Origin: Zonotrichia leucophrys gambelii
Lineage: Eukaryota; Chordata; Aves; Passeriformes; Passerellidae
DNA: 64,000 nucleotides
Reading direction: 5' to 3'
Assembly (NCBI RefSeq): GCF_028769735.1
Contig: NC_088178.1
Span: forward strand, 124,001 to 188,000
A program made the position numbers and the translations under genes. Shown here one piece after another: positions 24,401 to 37,746 of the stretch. The notes below the pieces were generated by a model that worked only from the letters and a program-made list of their open reading frames with translations, ran no database searches and was not told where the DNA came from. Position 1 is the first letter of the stretch; each line of letters starts with the position of its first letter.

Positions 24401-27400
24401 TCATATGCTCAGTCTTTCCTAAATTAAAAATAAAATATATCTCATTACAAATGGATCTTTTTTCACTTAGCAGCAAAATCCTCTGAGTAATGTATAAACT
24501 AGACAGGGTTCTCTGAGAGCTCATCAGTCCCAGCCCTCAGCCACCTTGTTTTACATAAACACTGACATTAGTTTATAAAAGTTTTAAAAATAGAGCTGAA
24601 ATTTGTCAAGTGGATCAGCTGGGACCGTGTGTCTACATACAGGGTTGCTGTTGTGTGTATGTGTACATCTCTATTTTAGTGATGCTGTGAAAACAATATG
24701 AATTTAGGCATTGAGCCTAAATTGTGATTCACCCTCTGTCCCTGGATGTTTGGAAATGATGGTTTTGAAGGAGATACTGGACAGCAGCAGGCAGGAATTG
24801 GAGCAGCAGGTTCCCTGGGAAGCAGGGATGGCTGTCCTGCTTGTATCAGATCTCCTCTATCCCTTCTGCAAAAAAAGCTGAAAAGAGACCTGTTAATATA
24901 GCCTGCATTCTAAAGAACGGGACATTCTCAAATTCCTTATGCCTTTTGTCAATCCAGAAAGCAAGCAGCTTAGCAAGAAGCAGGTTATTTTTAACAATAA
25001 AGTTTTCTTAGCTGGGCCACCATTTGAGGTGAAGAGACATGATTAATCTTGTTTGAGCTTAGCCAGGTAATGCAGAACACTGACTCCATGTCCTTTTCCA
25101 CTTGCAGCCTCTTTTGCCCCCCTGCCTTTACAAAGACTGTATTTGTTAACCTGGGTGTGCAGAGGGACATTAAACAATCAAATATGTTTGTTAAATCTGG
25201 ATGTGGGCACCATCTTTATCATATTATCTGCGTGTAACAGAGTCAGCTCACAGCCCTTCTGATGACTCTTTAATCCATGTTAAAAAAAGTCTCTGCAAAT
25301 ACCTGAATGGTGTTAGTCAGACTGTGATTCAGAAAGTCTCTGTGGCTTAGAGAATCACTCCCTTTTACATCTTCCACAGGTGGATACTGTCAGGAGCACA
25401 GCAGCAAGAAGGCTAGAGGTCAGAGCACAGGAGTATAACCATTTGTGCACCACCTGAAAAGTTCAAATTTAAATAAGCGTTGAAAATAAGAAGTAAAAAC
25501 AAGTACTTCTTTTGAAATTAGATAAAATTTCTTTCTTATTTTGCAATAAAAAGTTTTTAAAAGCCCACTTCTTGGGACACCCTGATCTCCAAGCTGGATA
25601 GAACTAGCAGAAGTTTAATTACACTTTTTAGTGGAAAACAAAAACAGTAGCAAAATTTCAAATTTGTCAGTGGAAATTTTTTCCATTTCTTTCAAATTAT
25701 TTTAGGGTGATATTTTCTTTTTATCACTTTCAGTGCTGCCGCATAGGCTTTTCAGTGAAGAGTAGAAAGGTAATGAATGTCTTTGAGATGTGATAAAGGC
25801 TGCATGGCAATGGAGAGGAGAGGAAACACTGTCTGAGCAAATCTGCTTATCAGAGTCAGGAGGCATCTCAGGAAGGGCAGCCTTACACCCTCTTTAGTCA
25901 TCATACTGACAAAAACAACTTCCAAATTTGTAGGGCCAATTCTCTGGAGTCAGAAAAGGCCAGAATGAAGGTTCCCTGTACAAGGCTATTAATCCCACAG
26001 TGGCACCTTGTGGGCTACTCCCAGAGTGAAGGCTAGGAGAGAAAGGAAAGGCAGGATGAAATTTGTCCTCATCAAAGTGTGGAAATTCCCTCCTGCCTAT
26101 ATTAAGAGTACCATAGCCAGGGTGTTTTAGGGGCAGTTTGGGAGACAGACATAGCCAGGTACCTTGACAGATTAGTCATTCCCTAAATGTTGTAAAATAA
26201 TGTCCCACTCCTCCAAGCCCTGTAGGCAGGTACATGGTTCCCCAAGAACTTTTTTTTTAATTAGTTCAGCATTCTAACAGGCCTTCAGAGCAAAGAAATT
26301 CATAGATGACTTTAGGTGAATCATTCAGTGTGGAAAATACAGGTCCAAACCTATAAAAATATGTGGAGAGAATGATAAAAGAATTTCTTCTGTCTGAATA
26401 AATGTTAGGTAAAATTCCACAGAAATTAATAAAGCTGTTCTTGCTGATATTGCAGTGCTAGATGTAGTCAGAACACTTATTGTCACAGCAAACAGCAGTA
26501 ACAGGTAATTTTGCATTAAAGAAATTTTGCATTTTCTGGGCTGCTTATAGCGCTAAAAAATGTCAGTGCAGGACTGTACGTTACCATGGGCTGCACTCAG
26601 AATTTTGAGTGGCTGCAAATAACACATTGACTGTTCTGGAAAACTTTTTAAAGGAGTCACACTGTGACACAGCCTTCAGTTAGGAGCTCTGATGAGATCT
26701 CTACATCAAGCACTTGGTATTTCTCAAGGAAGCTCTTCAAGGATTGCTTGATGTGTCATTGAGAAAAGAGAGCAAGAAACCTGATTCAACAAAAGAATCA
26801 ACAAAAATTTACCATTTTTTTCACTGGCTATAAGTACTAAAATGTACCAAATAGATAATTTAAAGGGAAAAAAGGAAATCTTGTCAGTTCTTAAAGGATG
26901 GGACAGGTTAATTGGAGGTGACAGAGAGGAGTGTTGAACATGTCTGTTCAGCCCTTCTCACCTCACAGGTTTATCTTTTCCAAGATGAACTAATGCAGTG
27001 GAGGGAGTGCTCTGTGATGTTGGCTGTGATTTCACCTGCTCCTTCCGGGAAGCTTCTCTTAACTCTTTCAAAAAAGAAAGCAACTGTGTGGCAGTTTGTA
27101 AACGCACACTTCAAAACAGGATCTTTCAGTACTTTTTCTGATGCGTGTTGCTCTGAGGTGTGGCACATGAGCTGCAGTTCAAGCTCTCGAAAGGAGAACT
27201 TATTTCACATTTAACATTAAACTGGTGTTTAGTTGCCATGGATTTTTTTTTTTAATCAAATTGTTTACCTAATGTCTTTGTTTTAAGTAAGTTGGTTTTT
27301 CTGGTAGTTTTCCATCAGAAATGGTTATTTGAAGAATGGGACAATATTCCTGGCAAGTTTATGACTGAGAAAGAAACCAGGGGACAAGAGGGCTTGCATC

Positions 27401-28056
27401 AGCTCTCTGGGATATATGTGAACATATTAGGAATCATAGGATGCATAGGGGTTTTGAATTGCAAGGGAAAATGAAAAGAAGAACAAAAATTATCTGGAGG
27501 AAATTACCTTCTGCAGTGTCCTATACCAATATCCATTGAATAACTAATGCCCAATGTATTGATTATGTTCTGCTTGCTTTGCCTCCAGGAGACATGAGGA
27601 CAATTTTTTTCTGTGTATTATTTGAGGGATACTTCTTTGCATAAGTATTTTCTTTATTTCAGACAACTACTCCAATCCATACACAATAAGCAGTGAAGAG
27701 AGATTTGGAACTGGACACAGGATAAACACAGGGAAAGCTTCTTGAAGCTAGAAGGGATTTTTGCATTGACAGTTTCTCTGCAAGTAAATGGAGATTATAG
27801 AATGATGTGGTGAGGTTGTCTGCTGGGTTTGCAGCAGGTATTGCACAACTGCCCTGTGTGCATCATACAGGCATAGTACTTTGAATTTTTGCTAAACATT
27901 CTTCTACTAGTACTATCTGCCAGTACAATTTAATTTGCTTCTATTAAAACAAATTGAAACAAGATGTTATTTTGTTACAACTCAAAATGCACTCAAATCG
28001 AGCTACTTTGTTTTCTTTGCCAGTTAGCATTTACATTTATAATGCATTACTGCTCA

Positions 28057-28064
<8 letters not shown>

Positions 28065-28106
<42 letters not shown>
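28065..28106. repeat. Poly(T) tract, 42 bases
   Basis: An uninterrupted run of 42 T. It could be the poly(A) tail of a minus-strand retroposed sequence, but I do not recognise a body to its right before the LTR that starts 200 bases away. It may be a simple slippage product. Confidence 0.85.
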
Positions 28107-28107
<1 letters not shown>

Positions 28108-28308
28108 GTGCTAAATACAGCTGAGAAATCAACAGGTTTCCATTAAACTGCATCCCCAGGTTTTTTTTTCCTCCCTCATCAGAGGAAGTCTAGTGAGACT
28201 GGGTTTTGCTTGCCTGTCTGCTTTCTTTTAAGTTTCTGAGTGAAGAATCAACATATATTTGTAATGTTGTTACAGTGAGTCCTTTCTGACCTGGGGAAAG
28301 TGGATCAG

Positions 28309-28974
28309 TGTCCTGGTTTAGAGCAAATTTGGGAGAAAACTTCTAAAGGGGTTACTTTAGAAAGAAAATTCAAGCGGCCCCTCCCCCAGCTGGTTCAGGA
28401 AAAGATTTCTTTGCAGGAAAGTGGAAAACCCCTGTTTATTTAGCAGACAAAGCATTCACCAGCACAAAAAAAAAAAAAAATGAACAATATAAAATAATAA
28501 AACCTCTTGCTGCTCTGAAGAGATGACAAAGAAAGTCAGAAAGTCCCTCTGTGGGCTGTCGCTCGGCTCTCCCAGTCTCCGATCAGTCCCTCAGTGCTGG
28601 CAATGTCACCGGCCAGGCCCAGCCTGGTGGGCCTCAGGTGCAGCTGCCACTGCTCCTCTGGGTGTTCAGGCCAGAGCAGGTTCAAGTAGTTCCAAGAAAA
28701 AGAAAAAACCACAGTCCAGGGAAACTCTCTGCCTCAGCAAGCTAAAACTAACTAAAAGCAAAGGAGAGCTCTGTCCTGCTGTCTGCCCATCTGCCGACAG
28801 CACAGCCCAGGAGCAGGAATGTGGAGGAGTGAGTGCAGTGTCTGAAAACAAACTGCTGCTTCTTCTCTCCCACCTTCACTCTCTGGAACAAGTCTTAAAG
28901 GTGCAAAACTTATTATTCAGCATAAAGAGAAGAGATGATTGGGGACACAAACTTCATATAGCCAACCTGGGACA
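28309..28974 (-). mobile_element. Solo LTR, endogenous retrovirus, with 5-bp target-site duplication
   Basis: The element begins TGTCCTGGTT and ends AACCTGGGACA, forming the short inverted termini with TG...CA ends expected of an LTR. It is flanked by a perfect 5-bp direct repeat, ATCAG (28304-28308 and 28975-28979). Its length is 666 bases. Read on the minus strand it has an AATAAA signal (28440-28435) about 130 bases before the 3' end, which sets the orientation. It resembles LTRs I associate with passerine birds; 5-bp duplications fit the ERVL class. No internal retroviral sequence is next to it, so it is a recombination-derived solo LTR. Open frames inside it are not genes. Confidence 0.82.
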
Positions 28975-31229
28975 ATCAGGAAAGAACAGGTACAGTCAGA
29001 CCTGCAACATATCTGCTGTAGTTTGGGCTGCCTGTCTTGTCGATGGAGCTGGGTTAATATGAAGGCTATAGAGCTGAAAAGCAGCATTTCTCAGCTGTGG
29101 CACATGTGTTTGTGTAGCTTTCCTGCAGGACCTGACCCAGCCCACTGGCACCTCTGGCAAAACTCCTATTATGACTGGACACTCTCTGAGCAGAGTAGCC
29201 CACAGAAGCATGCAGGTTGTTCCTTGTTCTCCATGAACCTCCATTTTCCCTGGCATGATCGAAAATCTACTTTGCAAATGTGTACTCACAGTCGTGGCCA
29301 GAGAGGGAAGAGGTTGTATGGAGGGGCGAGAAACGAGCATTTGCCACTGTGGGTCTGTGCTGCCTGCTCCTGCAGCCAGCCCAGGAGCCCCTTCTGTGTG
29401 GAGCAGCCTGGTGCCAATGCTCTGATTATATTTTTTTTTTTTTTTTTTCAAACCCTCAGTGAAATAGCAATACTGGTCCAATGTTTTAAGCTTTCAAAAG
29501 CAGTGGGTTATTCACAATTGCTCAAGTTTAAGTGCATATTTATTTATAAATATTTACCCAAATGATAATGAGACAAGGAGCTGAGAATGTTTTCCCCAAT
29601 CCCCTAAGGTCCTTGGTCATGTGGTACCATTTAGCAGATTTACAGCAATTTTCCAGCTCTGTGAGTTTTCTTAGGTAAGAAAGCTGCCAGCAAACAGCTC
29701 CAAGATTTCCCTTCAGCCTATAAATACACTGGGGAAAATTGAAAGGTATGAAGTATCCTGAAAATTTCTGGCTGCCTATATTGGTTATTCTAACCTGTGC
29801 TGTAGCTTTATCCTCACCTACTTTGCTCTGCATAAGCTGCACATAGCTGAAAGTGTGATCTGAGGACTGGATCAGTAAGATTAAATAGTAATTGAGGTTT
29901 CATTGCATTAACAAATTATATACTGTTTTACAAGAGTATAATGTTTTATAATGTTGTATAATGTTTTGCAAAAAGTAGATAATGTAAATGCCAGCAGACA
30001 TTCTTTTTGCAAAATTAATGAACTTTAAAACTGTTGTGTTTTACTGACTGAGTTAAAATAGTCCTGTCTGGAACATAACCTCTTCTGGAGTACATAAAGG
30101 AAAGTTGAGTTAGGTTTCTACATTTTTCAGAAATCGAAAAGAAATTGTTATCTGCAAAGCATCCCGTTATTTTTACAGCAACAAAGAACTGTTAGATTTT
30201 GCAATCTCAGAAGTTTCTATATTGGCCTGTATTTTGCCCTGCTGTTAGTCACCTCCTTCCTAAAGGGTAGGGATTAGCTTTGACTCAAACCACAGAATGC
30301 TGGGATGCATTTGAGGAACACGGTGACGTTTTAAATTCATGGTGAACAATGCAGAAGAAAGTGCACTGTACTAACTCATGCAGGTGCCTTAACCTGCATC
30401 ACTTCTTGGAGAAGTAGAGGTTGTTTTCTCTCTTTTGTCGCATGTCTTTGTCATTAATTAGCAATGGTTTATGTGCTCAGGGACTTCTTTTCCTTTAAGA
30501 TACATGGAACCTTTGAATGTTTTCAGCCAGCAGTGTAATTACCTCGAGCTTCCTGCTTAATCCACTTGAGTGTTTTAAATAGGTATATTTTTTTTAAACA
30601 ACCTTTTCACAAAGCACACTCAAATGCATGTGAAATTATCCTCATCTACAGTCAAGTTCAATTTGACCTGGAATGTTCTCAGAGTGTGATAACAACATTT
30701 TGTGCTCTTTGGAATTTAGGGTAGTTTTAGGGAGAGAGAGATTGCAAGCTTCAATGATTCTGTTTCTGTAACCATTTTGAGGCGAAATCCTCTCTAGGTA
30801 GAGATATCCATTTGTGTTGTTTACTTTGTCACAAGTCAGCCTTTGCACAGTCATTACCAGGCTGAGTTTTCATCAGCTCCTGGATAAACTGAGTTTCTTT
30901 TCTGCTAGTTCTTAGTTACTCCAATGCCATTTTCAGGTCTCCACAAGACACTCCAGTTTCTAGACATGCAATTTCACATGCATTTTGTGAACTACTGAAA
31001 CATTACTTTTGCTCCTGTTGCCTTTTTTCATTTTTCCCTAACCAGATTTCAGTCAGTAGTTGAAAGTGCATGCACTCAAGAAATGTTGCGAGTGCTCAAG
31101 ATGCAAGGAAAAAAACATTACCAGGCAATTAGTGTTTGACACTCAATTGCTGCCCTTTTTGGAATGTCATGTTCAGAACCACTAGAAAAATGTTATGTTA
31201 AATGTTTTTTGTTATTTCCTGCCTAGTTC

Positions 31230-31520
31230 TTGCTGGGAGCGGGCTGGGATGTCCGTGGGCAATAGGTCTGTACCAGGGTACTAAAGGACAGTTGGTTTGG
31301 CCTTATCTAACACGAGGAAGGAGACAGTGCAAAGAAGGGAAATTACAATGACCGAAGAGGTGAAACTACAGCTAGGGGATCACTTGATACAAGCAGTAAG
31401 AGAGCAATTAGAATAAAAGCAAACCTGCCTTCAGCCAACAGGTAGTGACCACCTGGAACTGGCTTCCATGGGAGGCTGTGGGGGAGGGCCAGTCACTGTG
31501 TTCAAGTAAATTTATGGACA
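31230..31520 (+). mobile_element. Possible divergent CR1 3' relic
   Basis: The order of blocks GGAACTGGCTTCCATGGGAG, then GTCACTG and GTTCAAG resembles the conserved CR1 3' stretch (tggaacaggct...gggaggctgtggag...caagt) on the plus strand. The preceding 150 bases, with AGGAAGGAGA and GAGCAATTAG, are compatible but weak. If correct this is an old copy. Edges are approximate. Confidence 0.4.
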
Positions 31521-31774
31521 ACAGATCCAAAAAGAGATGCTGAAAAGGACGGGGATGCTCTAAAATCCCTGTTGTAATAGGTGTGAATGCAGAACCACTG
31601 TGAGTGGAACAGAATAAGAAAACAGTTGGATTTTTATGCTTTCCCTACCTGCTTACTTCACCACCACTGGACACTGAGTGCTGGGATATAATAGGAAGTG
31701 CTCTGCCCCACTGTGGTATTTTTTGTGCCCTTGTAAGTTTTATTTATTGCTCGAACCACCATAAAATTAGAGGT

Positions 31775-31948
31775 TAAACAAGCATTTACCCTTGAAAACT
31801 CTACAAGTAAGGAACTTGTATGTGTGCAAGATTTTGCTAGACTCAGATCCTATACTTTATACTAAACAAGCATTTACCCTTGAAAACTCTACAAGTAAGG
31901 AACTTGTATGTGTGCAAGATTTTGCTAGACTCAGACCCTATACTTTAT
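31775..31948. repeat. Tandem duplication, 86 bp with 88-bp period
   Basis: The segment 31775-31860 recurs at 31863-31948 with a single mismatch (AGATCC against AGACCC), separated by two bases. The high identity points to a recent local duplication. It has no recognisable function. Confidence 0.93.
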
Positions 31949-34900
31949 TTGGTTAAAGAGGACCACGAACATTCACACAGCTGTATAAATAATCACGTCC
32001 AGTTAGTCCTGTCATCTGAGCCAAAAGAGGGATTTTAAGTGCCAAGGACTTTGAGCCAGGGTAAAATTAGAAAGAGATGTTCTAAGTGTGTTTAGAAGAT
32101 GAGGCATAGATAAAATCAGATAAGCAAAATTATTTAGTATCCTGTCACTTGTAAAATGTTTATCAGTTAAAAATAAAAGAAGTGAGAAAAATAAGTTAAT
32201 CTTTTACAAGAAACAAAACCACATCTAATGGCTGGGTTAGGAGCCTGTGTTTAATAAGCAGCAGGGGATGATGACAAACAGTCCACAGCAACTGCTGACA
32301 GACATCCTGTTTTCAACAGTTTGTGTACAGCTCGCCAAGAGATGCTACCTGCAGAGGTAGAAAATCTCAATGTGTTGTCTTAGCTGGAGGTAATTATCTG
32401 GAAGATGGGTAGAAAAACATGAATTACTCAGCTGGATACTGGAGCTGTTTGGAGGTGTTCCAGCTGATTGGTTTTCTGATAGAAAAGGCTGATTCTTTCA
32501 AAGGATAACATCTTGCTAAGATATGTAATCTCAATAAGAATGTCTTTTGTGCTGTGCCCAGACTATTCTTCAATTTTGCCAGGTTCTCTGGCAGTCACCA
32601 GGCAGGTGGTACAGAGGTGAGCTCTTCCCAGCTTCTTCTGCTGGATTTTCAGTGGCTCCTAGCTGGTCTTGCAGTGACCATTTCTGTCCTTCCAGCCACA
32701 TCAGCTGACTCTGTTTTCTGTCAAAGTCTACCATTGCAGATGATTTTTTTTCATATGTTTGAAATATTTTGCAGGCTGCATAGAAAATCTTATGTTAATA
32801 TACAAAGAGCCTGGAGGCAAGAAAAGCCCTTAGAGAAGATATAGCAGATGGTTTTTTTCTCCAGTGAGAAAAATGTCAATAGGTTTTTGTGTATTCATTT
32901 GGACATCAAGAGGGGTTTTCAGTGTTTTTCTGAAATATTGCCAGCTGCCCTTAGCAGTACACTAATATTTAATGGCGTATGCTAAACTTCACCCTTGTTT
33001 TGTTTATGAAACAGGACTTGTGGCACAAAAGAGGTTGAGGAAGGTGCATATACAAAAAACCTATTAGCGAGTTTCATAGCTTATGGCGTATATCAAATCT
33101 AATGATTCAGGCTACTTGTGGGGAGACAGGGGCAGAAAATAGAAAAGAAAAAGCATCAGAGGTGACAGCAGGACAAACAGGGACGTGCCAGGAAAGCACC
33201 TTGCAACACCAGGCTCCTGCACTTCTTCTTTGCCAAATCTACTAATCTCTTTCACTACCTCACTTTTTATCAAACACTCCTCTTAAAAAAATCACAGGAT
33301 TCTGCCTAAAGGCATATATAAGTTGGGATGATTTTGAGTGTTTCCTGAACCTAAAATGTCACTTTAGCTGAGTGTTTTACTGCTTTTACAACCATGAGTA
33401 TCACTGGAATGACAGGGCAGGAACAACCAACCATGTGTTCTTCACTGGGAAACAGTTCCTTATTTCAGTTATAACATTTGTAACTTTTTTGGCTCCGAGG
33501 TGTACAGGTTCTCCATCAGAGAGATTTATTTTGTGCTTGGTAATTTATATCTTTGTGTCATGGATGTCAAAACTTTGCAACATATGAGGCAATGAAAATG
33601 TTGAGCTCAGCAAGTCATATTCTGGGAAAAGATTGGAAGAAATGTCAGCCATGGACTTGCCATTCCTGGAAGGCAAGGCAAGATTTTATCTCAAGGAGAA
33701 ACAAAGTCACTTATGTTTGTTTATCACAGTGTAAGGACTAATTTACTCAAAGGGTGGAAAGTTTGGATTCATCTTTGTCTTTTCCCTATGAAAACTACTG
33801 TCCTAATAAGGAAGGAAGAAGAAAAATGGGGAAATTGCTTGACAATTACTTCTTGCAAAAGAGAAAAAATATGTTTACAGAACCATGTTTCTATTATGGG
33901 ATGGAACAACCATTTGTGAATTCAATCATGAGCCATTCAGCCTCTATAACTCCCAGATGTTCCTGCTGGAAGAGGCCAGCTCAGGCTTACTCCCTGTGCA
34001 TCTGGAAAAGGGATGTAGAGGGCTGGGCTTTCACCTGACAGCTAAACACACCAAATGGAGATTTGTTTCTGCAGGGGGTGGTCTTGCTTCTCTGGCTCTG
34101 CCCTTCATGCAGCCTCTGGATGTGATCCAGCTGGCTACTCCACTGCCAAACTGGTGCTCTTGTCCCTTTCCCAGTCACTGCATCTGACCTGAGAGGAAAA
34201 ATGAGAAGAGGGTTCAGGGTAAAGCTCCTGTCAGTGCATCTTTATGTCCCGCTCTGCCTTTGCTGGATGACATTATACCCTAAGAAATGTAAAGATTACT
34301 CCTATGCAAATTCATTGCCTGGAGTTTGGGACACCTACAAATGATATTCTGAGGGGCAGACATTTAGAAGTAAAAATAGGTATTTTGTTGATCAAGTGAT
34401 TTCTCCTTTTTGGTGATAATCAATGCAATAATAATGAAGCCAGTTTTCAGAAGTGTGTTTTGTAACAATGAAAAACAGTATTGGGTTGAAAGATTTGAAG
34501 TGGTCCCATGGCACAATGTTTTGTTTGCATCTGGATTAGGGAAAGCATTTTAAGACTTCTCTGCCCTGTGAAACATTTCCTTTTAACCCTGAACTGATGG
34601 ACATTGAACTGGTTATTATTTCTTTCCTTTACAAGCAGAAAACACCAGTCTTTCCATATTTCTGATCAGCAAATTTCACCAGATGACATAAAATACTCTT
34701 TTTTCTTTTCATTATGTGCACCATTAAAATACACTTGGCACAGTTCAGAGTACTTGTGAGATGGCCAGGTTTTAACCTTCAAATAAAAATATGCCTGTGT
34801 TTCTGATTTATTTGTCCTATTTATTAACTTTTTTTTTTTTCCAAGGTAACAAACTAGCTCTTGGGAATATAGCACCGGGTCAGAAGTGCTGTGGCAGGAA

Positions 34901-35882
34901 TCCCAGTGCAGTGCAGCGTACACAGATGTTCCAAGAGCAGCTGTCAGCCTCAGCTGGGGCTGAGCAGAGGGGCCAGCACAGGCAGGCGACAGCGCTGCTT
35001 AGATGGATCCTGGCTGGCCAGCAAAGCTGCCAGAGCAGGTGGTGGTGGTGACCTCAGCTGCATTTTATTAAGAGATGGAGCTGGGGACAGGGGCTGTAAA
35101 TATTATTGGAGGACTTGGCATGGCCCAAAGGCTTGGCTAACAGGGTCCAATATGAAAGGAATGTTTTTGTGTGCATGTTATATGGGCTGAGCACTACAGA
35201 CAGGATTGCAGGCACATTTCAGAAAGCAGGGGCTTCAACAGTGCATCCCATCTCTGGTGCAGGGTTTGAGCTTGTCATGGGTTCTGCTGTGGTCAGGCTT
35301 CAGGGGCAGTGGCTTAGTTTTCGTGCTGGTTTATTATAATGTTTATTATACACAGGGCACAGCAAGTTGTATTTGGAGTGCTTGTTAAAAATAAAAGCAA
35401 TCTGCTTGTGCAGTGAAGATTTCAGTTCTGAAGCTCTCACATTCCTGCAGTCCCTGGGAAGGAACAGGAGAGGCACAAGCTCCAAGAGGCACATATATCT
35501 TAATTTTTAGAAGATACTTTGGAGAACATTACTATTATCTTGATCACATGCATTCCAAAATCAGAAAGAGATAAGGAGTCTCACTGCAGGAAGATGCTAA
35601 AATAATCCAATCTCATATTTAAAAAGTGGAAAACAAACTTCCCAGTATGATATTTAAAGGCTCTTTGGGCTGCTTGAATTAAATGTTCCTGTCTCTTGCA
35701 GTGCAGTATTGAAAGGATTGACGACAGGTAGATTTAAAATAGCAGAAAAAAGGAAGGCAGCCAGAGATTCTTTTCCAGAAAAGTTTCTTCTTGCAAGTTT
35801 GATGGGAAAGAAGCAAGAAATAATAACAAGAGTGTTGTCTTAACTTCTTTTCTCCAAATATATTTTAAGAATGACTTGAAAA

Positions 35883-35966
35883 ATATTCCTTCTCTTAACC
35901 AGGCAGTGAGAAGAAGGAATATTTTTATATTCCTTTTCCTCACTGCCTGGTTAAGAGAAGGAATAT
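35883..35966. repeat. 40-bp inverted repeat with 4-base loop
   Basis: Arms 35883-35922 and 35927-35966 are reverse complements at 38 of 40 positions, with TTTT as the loop. The two mismatches sit near the loop. The arm core reads TTAACCAGGCAGTGAG. Such a tight near-perfect palindrome would extrude as a cruciform and suggests an origin by fold-back copying (template switching). A transcript across it in either direction would form a long hairpin. Confidence 0.9.
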
Positions 35967-35976
35967 ATATCTTGCA

Positions 35977-36052
35977 TCTCCAAGCAAGAGAAGGAATATA
36001 TCTCCAAGCTCACTCTAACAATGCAAGCATCTCCAAGCTCACTCTAACAATG
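35977..36052. repeat. Short tandem copies next to the palindrome
   Basis: A 23-base core beginning TCTCCAAGCTCACTCTAACA is present at 36001-36023 and 36030-36052 (period 29), and a partial copy (TCTCCAAG) lies at 35977. The motif AAGAGAAGGAATATAT from the palindrome's right arm recurs just before the first full copy. Palindrome and tandem copies look like products of one complex copying event. Confidence 0.8.
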
Positions 36053-36704
36053 TGAGAATTGCTACAGCTGGAATAAGATCAACTCCTTGTCTGGGTTTTT
36101 TTTTAAACTAGAAATTCCTCATTGGAAGGACAACTTGAAACCAAATTTGCAACCCAATATTTTGTGGAAGTGCCAGCTTTGTGGGATGTGTGTAAAAGTT
36201 GTAAGAATATGATCTGTCCTCTAGAATTATTGCTTCCTAATTTTAATAAGGCAGCAAGTGCCTCAGAAGGTATCAACAATTACCTGCAGATATTCATGCA
36301 GGAAAGTTTTCAGTGCCTGCAAGAGTGTAAACAGCACTATATAATCTGGTTTCTACTGACTGTATTTTAGCTTGGCTTTGGTGGTTCAAACTCGGGAGTT
36401 TTGGTTGGTTTGCTGTAAATGGATGTCATGGGGATGCTGAAAATTCAAAAATGTACTGTTTCTGTCATGTGTAAATTTCTTCTCATTGTGTAGGATCGCT
36501 AACAGTCAAACCTATTATGCTGTACAGCTTTGCTGCTTAGAGTAATTACATATTAGTGGCAAAGTTGCTTAAGAAACCCAGGATGGCCTTCTCCTAACAG
36601 GAGCCAACATCAAGGACCAGATTTCCAGTTCTCAGGAAAAGATAACTGTTGTCTTATTTCCAAAACATTTGTCTTCCATTGCACCTATGATTGTGTGGTA
36701 CTTC

Positions 36705-37188
36705 TGATAGTATAAGGACAAAATGTTTCTAAAATCATGGGATATTCAGGGGAGTTGGGAAAAGGTAGGGCCTGATAGGCCCTGGTAAATGTTAGGGTAG
36801 GCCCTGAGAAAATGTTAGGCTTTACTGGATCATGTGAGACTGCATCTGTATAATCATTTAATGACTATGATAAATTATATGATTGTTAAATGCGATGATT
36901 GTTTGGTAATTGGATATAATTATTGTTTAATTGTAACAAAAATCATAAGAAATGATGTTTGGGGGATTTGATGGAAATTGCAAAATCCATGTTGGGATGG
37001 AATCTATGTATGCAGTAGAATAATATAAGTTTAATAATTAATATGTGGTTATATAAATATAAGGGTATAAAAATGTGTTCATTCTGAATCCATGTTGGAG
37101 TTAGCTTTGGGTCTGTACCCCTGACACCCAGAGCTCTTCAATAAAAGCACCTGCATATAATCATTCCATGATTATGTGTTCCTGAACA
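36705..37188 (+). mobile_element. Probable LTR fragment or solo LTR
   Basis: This AT-rich segment has the functional layout of an LTR on the plus strand: TATAAAA at 37066, a short downstream stretch, AATAAA at 37140 and about 45 further bases ending ...CCTGAACA. A candidate 4-bp direct repeat, CTTC, flanks TG at 36705 and CA at 37188, but four bases can match by chance and the termini are not clearly inverted repeats. The signals are convincing; the boundaries are tentative. No internal retroviral sequence is seen beside it. Confidence 0.5.
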
Positions 37189-37746
37189 CTTCTAGGAGAC
37201 ATTCTGTGTCCTGAACCTCAGCTCATCTTGTAACCAGACAGAAGAGGCTTTATAAAACTGTATTCCACTGAGATGTGTTTTGAATAACAACCCTCTGATA
37301 CTGGAGTAAAGTTGAAAACTAAAAGAATTGTTTAGTTTAGCTTATTTTTGCATAGTTGTTTAAGATGGGAAGATAATACACTTCTGTGCAAAATCACTCT
37401 GTTGACCAGAAGATTTAAGATGGTCCCACTTAACATCTGTATAGTTTGTCTGTAAACAGGGGAAGCAAAGGAAAAATTATGCAGTCATTGGCTTGTTTTC
37501 TTCATGTGGCTCTAGGCTCAGTCTCAGAGACATCTTCCTTTCTGAAACCCAGAGAAGGACATGAAGAGCATCATGGTGGCTGTTTGGAGAGAAGAAAATT
37601 CTTTCATATAATCTCAGAAAATTTAGAAGTGCCAGGTAGGCAAGAGAAGAGGACACACTTGGACTGCATTAAAAAACCAAAAAGACAAGAACCCCCCATG
37701 CCAGCAATAAGCCGGGTTCGAAGAACTGACCCTCAAAGAAAGAAAT

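Noticed and set aside
26703..26754. Perfect 10-bp inverted repeat (ACATCAAGCA / TGCTTGATGT) with a 32-base loop
   Set aside because: Arms this short with this loop size occur by chance in 64 kb, and the loop does not extend the stem.
28523..29565. Plus-strand frames of 179 and 208 codons
   Set aside because: The first lies inside the 28.3-kb LTR, antisense to it; the second starts in the LTR's last bases and runs into unrelated flank. Neither resembles a known protein.
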